The notes under the pieces are model-generated. The model made no database searches. It was given only the letters and a program-made list of their open reading frames with translations, and had not been told where the DNA came from. From positions 453,778,014 through 453,842,013 of the forward strand of contig CM062810.1 of NCBI GenBank assembly GCA_031772625.1: DNA of 64,000 nt, in the 5' to 3' direction. Origin of the DNA: Pinus tabuliformis (lineage: Eukaryota; Streptophyta; Pinopsida; Pinales; Pinaceae). Within the stretch, counting starts at the first letter, position 1; every line of letters starts with the position of its first letter. The position numbers and the translations under genes were made by a program. Below are positions 55,737 to 64,000 of this stretch, one piece after another.

Positions 55737-57828
55737 TGGTGGGCTCCAGTATTGTAGCAATAATTCTACAACTCCTGGAGCTTCCTATCTCTAATTTTAT
55801 CAACCCGGTAGTTCGTAACAAACTTGGAAGCAATGGTGCTGTATGCACAAGTACTAGCTCTTGTCGCAGCTGTCACTTGGTCAGCTGGCACAAGTCCGTT
55901 AGGGCTCAAGCCAACTTCTATATATTGTCAGAAGAAGCTTTCTAAATGATGGACGAAGGCTATCTCAAAGGAAACTAACCTACTTTGCAAGAATGAACTG
56001 AAAGCCAACCAAAACATGGAAACCCTAATCTGACTAGTTTAATCTCTATGATGAAATGGTGGAAGTGCAAACTTCTAGAAATGAAGCCATTACTTCTAGT
56101 GAGATGAGATGCATGAATTTAAACTACTTTCATTGAAGAGAACATATTTTTGTATTTTTGCTCAAGTGGGTGGAGTTATTATGATTGTGGTTCTGACTGG
56201 GTTTTGACTGTGCAGGGGTGGTTCAAAGGGAAGGAAGGCTTGGAAAAGGTCAGGAGGGCTAGGAGAGGTTCCAGGGGATCCCTAACATCATCCCACAGAA
56301 GTCCAAAATGTTCAGGTGCTGGGCAACCGAGTTTGCAGGCTTCTACAGGATGTCTACAGGGGATCCTACAGGAAGCTCGGGATTTCTACAGGAAGTCTGC
56401 TAACTTCTACAGGATGTTCCACAGTTGGAGTTTTGGGTGCTAGAGGAGTTGAGGAGCTGTATGGGTGGATAGGTGGGGTGAAAAGGGAGCTTGTGATGGC
56501 TCAGGGACAGAGAGATAAGATGGAGAAAGAGTGGGTAAAGTTGGTTGGTGGATAGAAGGGTGGAAGCAATGAAAGGTCAAAAAGTTGGAGCTACGTGAAA
56601 AGTAGAAGGGTTGGAAGGCAAACGAGTTGAACAGAGGATGAGTAGGTGACTTTAGGCGCGGTTTAGAAGAAGAAGAAAATAATAAAGTGATGCTACGCAG
56701 TGTAAAAGAAACAAATCCTCTATGTCTTGCACAAAACCAAGAATTCATCAACCTATCCCAACTATGTTATTAAACCAACGAACAACAATGTAAATTATGG
56801 AGAGAAATCGTGCATGGTGTTGGAACGAAGAAATATTGCTCAAGATCAGAATGCATGGACGGTTTTATGACTGAAATGATTGTGTTGCAGCTTGCATGAA
56901 CGTATAAGACTGCGTTTTTTTGGTGGTTGGTACGGTCCACACCCCCAATCTCTAAACAGAGATGGCAGCGAGTGCACTATCAACCTTTTTTGGAGCTCTG
57001 ATGAATTACACTCCTCCTACTCTAATATAAGCTGCTGAAAGCACTTTAACCATAAACTAATCCTACTCAATCACATTAAAGAAATTAAATCAGGAGACTG
57101 TGTTTTCCAAATGCATGTCAAAACAAAGAAATGAAGTGCTGAAAGGAAAGACAAGTAACAATATAAGGAAAAGGAGGTTTATTGCTCTCAGGTTGGGCCC
57201 TAACCTGAGAGCTATAGCTCCCTTAAGAACTCAGAATTGAATCCAAAGCTGCCTGCCTTTATTAAAAGATCATAATCATGAGTCTAACATCATGCCAAAA
57301 CTGGCTTACAAAAAGCAAAAAACCGAGCTGTAGCTCGTACTCAGAAATTGCAACAGTAGTTCAAAAGTTCAAAAAGCTCCTATCAAAGGCTACGGCCTCA
57401 ATATTTATACATGATGAGGATCAAGCTGGCTTCCTCAATTAGTGGAGCTTGGCTGTCCAACTACAAGTAAACTGCTGTTCCTGTAGAATCCGTTGGCTAC
57501 CTTCTAGCTCGGTGGGGATAGCTGTTGGAGCTCGAAGTTAGGGTGGAGATCACGAGGGAGGTCATTCATGACTGTGGACAACCTCCCTATAAACCCGAAA
57601 CGCCACCTTTGTTGTCTCCTTGTCTCCATCTGCGTGGTCTTTACTCTCTTTAATGCCAAAAAACTTGAAATCATCATGTATTAGCCACATAGATATAATG
57701 CCTGCCCTTCTTCCTACAAATAACACGAATATACTAAGAAATGATGCATAAGTGATAAAAGATGAAGGGTTGAGCAAGGTAAGTAGGCCAAATGAGCCCA
57801 AATTGTTACCAAAAATTGGGGCTCATCA
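55737..57828 (-). repeat. 3' LTR of element D (2092 bp)
   Basis: In sense it starts TGATGAGCCCC and ends GGAGCCCACCA, nearly inverted ends. It is homologous over its length to the solo LTR at 29263-31388. It contains four TCTACAGG words at 56338-56425 and one CCTGTAGA at 57478 in the opposite orientation. Confidence 0.92.
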
Positions 57829-57841
57829 TCACCCCCCAGCT
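57829..57841 (-). other. Polypurine tract of element D
   Basis: Minus strand gctggggggtga abuts the LTR start TGATGAG. The stop codon of the extra ORF lies just before it. Confidence 0.9.
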
Positions 57842-57844
57842 AAA

Positions 57845-60802
57845 ATATTTTCTCATCCTTGAGCAACTAGTCCAACTCTTCATCCTTCATGGCCTTTACT
57901 GCTACCCTTACATCCCAAGCTTCTGTAGTAGTGTCCTCCTTGCTAATATGAAACCCAGCTTTCCTGTTCACCTCTTCCCATTGTTCACTGTCATCCTTTT
58001 CTGTGCTGCCTTCAGTCAATCCTAGCAGCAGTGGTGGGCTGAGTTTAAGGCCAATCCAGCTGGCCTGGAGGTTTTGCATGGATTTCTTGTAAAGGGCTAC
58101 CCTTACCAGCGCTTCCCTCATCCGAGTTGGGGTATGGTAATCTTGGATTTTCAAACTGTGTGCCAATGTATTCCATCTGCGTGTGCATGCTTGGACAACA
58201 TTTTCTCCTAACAGTCTTTCCATGTCTTCAAAATGAGCTATGGCTTGGGCCTGTTGATCCACATATCTTAATGAAGCTGTAGGATCAGTGGACAAATGTT
58301 GGTGTGCTGAGATGAGTGCAACTGGATCCTCTGGTTCTGCTCAAATGAGCAATGGCTCGTTTAATTCTCGGTTCATGACCGATTTTGCTTCTGCTGCTCT
58401 TTGATCCTCATGGTTCAACCATGAAGCGAACGCCATTAATTGCATATCACCCAAGGCAGTATTGGGATCCCAGGAAACTACATTAGGCAAGGCCAAATTG
58501 TGGAGGTAGAACTCCGCTAATTTAGCCTTATCCTCTGATGAACTAGTACTGCACAATATAGAAAATTGCTGTGGGTCTTGGATCTGAGAAATACCTCTTT
58601 GTGCCAAGGTATTGATTTGAAATTGTAGCCATTGGTCTTTCAAGTACAACCCATAGGACTTGGCTGGCTGCCTACATTGGATGGCATCCATGGCCCAGCT
58701 GGCCATGCAGGCCAATTGTGCCTCTTTCTGCTGCAACTGTTCTTTTAGAGCTTGCACTTCAATTTGTGCTTGCTGTTCTGCTTCCTGTAGATGTGTCATT
58801 GGCTCCTCAAGACTGGTGGTCAGTTCCTTTTTGCCTTGCTATTCTTCTGTGGTGTCCTTGGAGGATGTACCTGTCCCTTCCCTCAGCTCCTGTAGCTGCA
58901 ATCTTAGCTTCTGGTTTTCTTCCTGTAGGTACACTCTTTGACAATTGGCCACATGTTTAGCATGGCTAATTCACTCCTGGCCTCCTTGAGTTGCTCTTGT
59001 AAAGGACCTATGTCCGCCACACCCTTTGACTTGGCGATCTTCATCCACGTGTGTGTACGGACTCTTTCTTCCTCTAATGCGAAAAACAGTGGCACAGTAA
59101 ATTTTTGAGGCATGATTTTGCCAGCCTCTAGAAAGGTGTAGTATGAACTCAGACTAGGCTGAGGGCTGGGCTCTGGTATATGTTCTTTTTCTACCTCTTT
59201 AGGTGGCTCTACCTCACCCTCCCTTGGTGGTGATGAGGGTCCTTCTCCTTCCATCTTTTCTGTTTCCTGAAGACGGGCCAGAGTTTCCTGTAGAACATTT
59301 TCGGCATCCTGTAGCCGAGCTTTTTCAGTCACTAGGTCTAACTTTTCCTGCCACGTAGTTTTCTTTGGGCTCCCCCTCTCATAGGTGACTGATATCCTCG
59401 AGGGGGACTTTTCCTTGGGTGAAGTAGGGGTGTCTTCAATAACAATCGAGCTACTGGACGGAGGCTGTGGCTTGCCCGTCTTTATTCTGACACTTCTTCG
59501 AGCTTTAAAGTATAGAGGGGTCTCCCTCTTTCTCTTCTCCTTTGGCTTAGGAGGTGTGCTGAGACTGGCCAGCACAGATGCTGCCTCCCTCTCACGAATA
59601 TCAGCTTTCTTCTCCTTGGGTTTCACTTTTTCAGGGCTTCCTGTAGAAGACCCTGTTTTAGCAATTTTCGGGCTTCCTGTAGAAGACCCTTTTTCAACAA
59701 TTTTCGGGCTTCCTGTAGAAGACCCTTTTCCAACAGTTTTCGGGCTTCCTGTAGAAGCCGGTTTTGGCCTTCCTATAGAAGCCGGTTTCGGCTTTCCTGT
59801 AGAAACAGGTGTCGCCGCCTTGGTTTGCTTTGCTCCATGAGTCTTGCTTTTTGACTTGGTTGCGGTCGCTGTCGAGGCACTCATGCTGATGTGGACCTTC
59901 TCAGCCTTGTCCACTCTGCCTTGCAACCTTTGTTCTCTTGCTGTCAAGATGGGTGTGTCATCTTTTTCTTTGTCATCCTTTTTCTCATGCTTCTTCTTTT
60001 GCTCTTTCTTCTGCACTGTGGTCGGGGTCTTCTGGCCTGTTTCTTTCTTTCCCACGGCCACTGATTCCTTCTCCTCACTACTGGAGGAACCGCTTTCTTC
60101 AGTCAACATCCTTATGTCTCCATCCCTTGTCAAATTTCTAAAGGCTTCCCATGAGAGAGGAACCTTGTATGAATGAAGCGCATCCTCCACGAGAAGTTTG
60201 ATCAATCCATGGTGGGCTACCTGGTCTGGTATGCCTTCTTTTAACTTTGTGGCACATTCAATTAGAGACTGTAGCAGGAAATAAGGGATGCTCAGTTTAT
60301 TTTCTACAGGAAGATCAATCTGGTGCCTCAATTCAGTGAGCAACCGAAAGTGATACCCGTACACAATACTAAAACGGCCTTCGCAGGTTATATACTTCAT
60401 GATCTGCAGGCTAACTTCATTCCATGGTGGCAGCAAACTAGTTCTACGCACCCCATTTTTTTCCTCCGAGAATTCCTCCTCTGGGGGAAAGAATTCTTTC
60501 TTGGCCTGTTGGCTCAACTTCCTTTCTTCCTTATCCCATGGAAAACCCATTGGAAGTTCAGTAATTCGACTGATATATTGCGGGGTGAGCTTGAGGCTTA
60601 GGCCCCTGAAGGTAATGGTGGCCAACGTTTTAGATTTCGGCCTCAGAGCTTGCAAAAACTCTTCTGCCACTTCGTCATCATAACCCTGCAATTTTTCACA
60701 GACGGCTATCCATTGTGCTCGTGTGAAGAACTCCACCACCTCAAGATTTTCCCTTAACTTTGTTGAATCAGTGGGTTCCCTTCTAATGAACCCACCCGAC
60801 AT
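57845..60802 (-). pseudogene. Extra ORF of element D between integrase and 3' LTR (about 980 codons)
   Basis: From ATG 60802 a 632-codon frame runs to 58904, then a frameshift and a TAG (near 58835) and a TGA (near 58340) interrupt the remaining about 340 codons, which end at the purine tract. Residues 1-240 are globular: FFTRAQWIAVCEKLQGYDD, FRGLSLKLTPQYISRITELPMG, LHSYKVPLSWEAFRNL. Residues 250-470 are basic and disordered with STGSPK repeats. The C-terminal half is coiled coil (LQEAEQQAQIEVQALKEQ). No signal peptide or membrane helix, so it is not env-like despite its position. The N-terminal part resembles plant-transposon/mobile-domain proteins. Function unknown. Confidence 0.72.
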
Positions 60803-62185
60803 GATAAAAACTATGGCTTTAACTAGAGGTGGCGAACGCGGAAGAAGTTTGGTCTACTGAGACAGAGCGTAGAATTACGCTTCTATCATGCACAAAATCC
60901 ACGAAGCTTATCTCTAGGGACCTTAACATAGCTTTAATTACACTGACATCCTGTAGAATGACAGTTTATGCACAACAGATAACAATTGCAACAATTTTCT
61001 ATGACCAGACTGTAGACGACGATTCTGCCACCTTCAAAAGCCAATTGCATGGAGAGTTCAGGTTTACCTTTTTATCTTCCACCTTTTGACGTGAGGAACC
61101 CGCCTTCCTGTAGAAACAACGTTCCTGTAGGAGCAGCTTTCCTGTAGGAGCAGCGTGCGATTTTCGAGGAATACTGCAGTTGGTCTGCGCTCTTGCTGTA
61201 GCTTCACAGGCGTTCTGATGGCCAAAGACTCGGAGTATCGAACTGCAGAGGGATCTAGATGATCACTCGAGTCGCAAACGGTGAATGATAAATGCATGAG
61301 GTTGATAATCTAGCCGATTAGATTTGAATCGGCGGAATCCGTGGCGCGGGGGTGAGCTGTCCCCGCCGGACCGTTGGTCGACGTCACACCATCATTCTTC
61401 TGCACGTTTACTTACTGCCGCATCATTCCCCGCAGATCCGCCGCCGCCATTCTCGTTAGAACTCATTCCTCCCCGAGTGGAAGGTTCTCACGTGTCCACT
61501 GCCCGTTTTTTCCACGACCACCATTCACACATCCAGCTCGACCAGCTGATTGGTTGACGTGGCCAATCGATTGACCATACAACCGCTCAACCCATCCATT
61601 TCACACTTTGCAAACATTTTCAAAGTAAAATTCATGCAATTCGTTGGAAGAAAGGGTCGAGACACTTACCTGTGCGGCCGCAACACGATTGTTCAGGCTC
61701 TTGGACGATGAAGAGTGGATTTGGTTGCTGCTGCTTGATTTGCACAGGCCCGGAGGTTCACATTCATAGGCCGTTGACGATGGATTGGATGCTTCAGCTG
61801 CATGCGCCCGCATTTTCCTTGTATATGGCGTGCACTCTAGCGGGCTTAACTGTTACGGGACTCCTACAAGATGTCCTGTAACAGTTTCTTCCTCCTCGGG
61901 TGCATGCTGCACGACGAAGGCAATGGCCCCACGATCACGCTCACAGAGCTCATGGACGGCTGGGATGGATATGGTATGACATCTCAGCATTTTTTTATCT
62001 TAAAAATTGCTTTCTCTTTGATAACTCAACGATCTGCTTTTCTGGTGCAGGTAACTTCATTGCATGTTGACAAGGATGGTAGAACGAGGTGACAACAGTG
62101 TGCAAGGGTGACAATAGCAGCTTGCATGTGTCCAAACCGATCCTTAGTCATTAGATCTCCTCATAAAATGAATTCTGGGCCGTCC
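60803..62185. other. GC-richer non-coding part of element D; possible captured sequence
   Basis: Clearly less AT-rich than the rest of the window (for example 61330-61560). Short + and - frames lack known domains. A + stretch 61871-61980 (LLGCMLHDEGNG, LTELMDGWDGYG) is followed by a GT (after 61973) and a good ctggtgcag acceptor at 62042-62050, resembling an exon-intron-exon fragment antisense to D. Host-gene capture is only a possibility. Confidence 0.4.
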
Positions 62186-62189
62186 CGAA

Positions 62190-62307
62190 CTTCTACAGGA
62201 AGTTTCCTGTAGAAATACAGAGCTTCCTGTAGAAAGTTTGCGTTTCCTGTAGAAAGTCTGCATCTTCCTGTAGAAAATCTGCATCTTCCTGTAGAAGACT
62301 CAAACCG
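62190..62307 (-). repeat. Cluster of six TTTCTACAGGAA words, one inverted
   Basis: On the + strand one cttctacaggaag is followed at once by five ttcctgtagaa copies spaced 17-24 bp. The first two form a perfect inverted pair that could make a hairpin. Confidence 0.88.
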
Positions 62308-62549
62308 TGATGAAATTGTGAACATACCTTGGAGAAAAGGAGTATTCTTGGAGGAGGTGCTGGTGAGGTCTCCTGGCATCATGATAAGGATCCTTGGCTC
62401 TGAGTTGAGAGGCTTCCTCTCCTCCATAGAACACCTGTAATCAGCATGCAATTTCACATTATAAACTTGCTGTCCTTGTCTTTTTTGCTTATAGTTTTTT
62501 CCTTTTTTTTCTTTTTTTCTTTTTTTTTCCTTCTTTTTTTGAAAGATAA

Positions 62550-62733
62550 CAGGGGCGCCTCAATGAGGTTTTCACCCTTGCCATCTGCCCTGAGCGCCTC
62601 AGAGAGGTTTTCACTCAAGGATCTTTTTCAAATCTTTTTTCTTCTTTTTTTTTGAAAGACAATAGGGGCGCCTCAATGAGGTTTTCACCCCTACCACCTG
62701 CCTTGGGCGCCTCAGAAAGGTTTTCACCCAAGG
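62550..62733 (-). ncRNA. Array of four structured hairpins (element D)
   Basis: Read on the minus (sense) strand, four hairpins begin 38 nt after the integrase stop. Stems (+ coordinates): 62701-62709 with 62725-62733 (nine pairs, one G-U); 62664-62670 with 62686-62692 (seven, one G-U); 62588-62596 with 62612-62620 (nine, two G-U); 62550-62557 with 62573-62580 (eight positions, one mismatch). Each has the AAAA bulge and a CCTC- or CCTT-loop-GAGG inner stem. They form two pairs with A/G-rich linkers, as in element B. Confidence 0.78.
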
Positions 62734-62770
62734 ATCTTTATTATTTATTTATTTATTTTTTTTAAATCTT

Positions 62771-64000
62771 TCAGGGTATGCCCAAAGCAGAGGCAGAACC
62801 CTTCTCTATGACCAATACAGATTTCTCCATAGTTTTGACGAACTCTTGTCTTGAGAGAGGTTTCCTGTAGATCTTCAATCGATGCCCATTGACAAGCATG
62901 GGGATGGCTTCCTCATCAATGGTCCGAATAAGAACAGATCCATTGTCATGACATTTTTCCACTGCATATGGTCCTAGCCATCTAGTTCTCAGCTTCCCCT
63001 TGAAATCTTTGTATCTGGAGTCATACAACAAGGCCCAATCTCCCGGCTGGAATTGCTTGTCATGGAGGTGTTGGTCATGCCACACCTTTCTCTGAAGTTG
63101 AACCACTTCCGAGTGAAGGAGGGTCTGCATTCGGTGCTCATCCAGTCCATTCAGCTGCAATAACCTTTCTTGTTGTGCATGGCTGAGATCTAGGTCCAGC
63201 TGAGCTGCCATCCTCAAAGTGTTGTATTAAAATTCAATGGACAGCAAAGCTTTCTTCCCATAGACCAGCTCATAAGGTGTGAAGCCGGTGGTGGTCTTCC
63301 AGGTGGTGTTGTAAGCGCATGTGGCCTCAACCAGGCGATCTGCCCAGTCCTTTCTGCTACTGCTCACCACCTTAGTCAAGATCCCTTCCAATGCTCTATT
63401 GGTGACTTCCACCTGCCCATTTGCTTGAGGGTGATAGGGGGTGGAAGTCCTATGCTTGATCTTGTGATGAGCTAGTAAGTCTTCAACCAGGTTGGATGTG
63501 AACTGGCTCCCTTGATCGGTGACCAGCTCTCTTGGGTAGCCAAACTTGTAGAAGATGTTTTCTCTTAAGAACTCGGCCACCTTTTCTTCTGTTGCTGCTT
63601 TGATTACTTTGGTCTCTGCCCACTTTGTCAGGTAGTCAGTACACACAATGATGTAAGACCTTTGCCTCGAAGGAGGGTTGATTGGACCCACAAAGTCCAT
63701 ACCCCACTTCTCAAATGGCTCAAGAGTCACTTGAGGTTGGAGAGGCATCTCATCCCTTTGAGTCGGTTTCCCCATTCTTTGGCATTGGTCACATTGGCTG
63801 ATATATCTTCTGACATCTTGATGAAGTGTGGGCCAATAGTAGCCTACCTGCAGGATTTTGAAGGCAGTCCTCTTTGCTGCAAAATGTCCTCCACAAGGCC
63901 CATCATGACAGGTGAGGAGGATATCAAAGACTTCCTCCTCCCTTACACAACGCCTTAAGATCTGATCAGGGCCAAGCTTGAACAGATTGCCCCCGATCCA
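62771..64000 (-). pseudogene. Integrase of element D (one in-frame stop; 5' end outside window)
   Basis: Open from the window edge to 63227: CHDGPCGGHF and CDQCQRMGK (HHCC), EKWGMDFVGPI (Asp), YPRELVTDQGSQF (Asp), TPYHPQANGQVEVTNRALEG (Glu). All catalytic residues are present. A single TAA at about 63224, one C-to-T from CAA, separates the C-terminal domain (63217-62771: QPGDWALLYDSRYKDF, LRTRWLGPYAVEKCHDNGSV, LKIYRKPLSRQEF). It would insert the cDNA into host DNA. Preceding RT would lie above position 64000. Confidence 0.92.

Larger units (their letters stand above)
55737..64000 (-). mobile_element. Element D: Ty3/gypsy with 2.1-kb LTR and extra 3' ORF (continues beyond window)
   Basis: Minus strand: integrase from the window edge to 62771, a hairpin array, a 1.7-kb non-coding part, a long extra ORF (60802 to about 57845), a purine tract and the 3' LTR. 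It is inserted in the gag of element C (left flank gagag). RT, protease, gag and the 5' LTR lie outside. One stop in integrase and few in the extra ORF make it the least decayed gypsy element of the window. The integrase type and its relationship to B (tRNA-Asp primer site) suggest the Tat/Athila branch. Confidence 0.87.

Noticed and set aside
57845..60802. Envelope-like protein, from its position after integrase
   Set aside because: No signal peptide, membrane helix or cysteine-rich ectodomain; composition is disordered and coiled coil.
1..64000. CRISPR array, tRNA, rRNA or bacterial operon features
   Set aside because: None is visible; coding content is entirely of plant retroelement type.

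Overview
The window is nuclear DNA from a seed plant and almost certainly from a conifer. It contains no intact host gene, tRNA, rRNA or CRISPR array that I can recognise. It is nested, mostly decayed retrotransposons. The conifer call rests on three things: two Penelope-like elements (PLEs) whose protein carries a GIY-YIG endonuclease (within land plants this class is known mainly from conifers, the 'Dryad' elements); very old LTR elements that were never removed; and AT-rich sequence between elements.

Layout. 1-5.6 kb: relic Ty3/gypsy chromovirus A (+), pol only, riddled with stops. 5.9-6.4 kb: RNase H remnant. 6.4-13.7 kb: AT-rich, small tandem repeats, no identifiable gene apart from an unknown minus-strand ORF pair at 10.3-11.0 kb. 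13.7-24.3 kb: element F (+), a leader-gag / leader-gag relic whose gag holds a 341-bp tandem repeat, split by a full-length 7.46-kb LINE (-) flanked by a perfect 16-bp target duplication. 24.4-27.5 kb: PLE1 (-). 27.5-about 35 kb: element B (+), a gypsy element with tRNA-Asp-type primer site and gag but no pol; its 5' LTR is interrupted by a solo LTR with a GCATG duplication. 36.4-55.7 kb: element C (-), a Tat-like gypsy element with gag-PR-RT-RH-INT, a second RNase H after INT and an antisense intron-containing ORF. C is interrupted by chromovirus E (+, 40825-46689, GTGAA duplication) and by 5'-truncated PLE2 (-, about 47.37-49.68 kb). 55.7-64 kb: element D (-), a gypsy element with 2.1-kb LTR inserted into C; it has integrase and a long extra ORF between integrase and 3' LTR, and continues past the window edge.

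Most interesting signals. (1) An array of four RNA hairpins with one invariant architecture (outer stem, bulged AAAA, CCUC/GAGG inner stem, 3-5 nt loop) occurs in both B and D, in the sense orientation of each, separated by A-rich linkers. Outer stems differ in sequence but stay paired, and the G-U wobbles only work on the sense strand. (2) The word CCTGTAGA/TCTACAGG occurs 26 times by my count, 22 of them within D, in LTR, UTR and coding sequence. (3) Both PLE copies carry a hammerhead-like core at the 3' end whose stem II covaries between copies. (4) C and D carry what look like related extra domains, antisense in C and sense in D.

All domain calls come from reading translated sequence by eye. 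Element ends supported by target duplications (LINE, solo LTR, E) are firm; those of A, B (3'), C (LTR), F and the PLEs are approximate.
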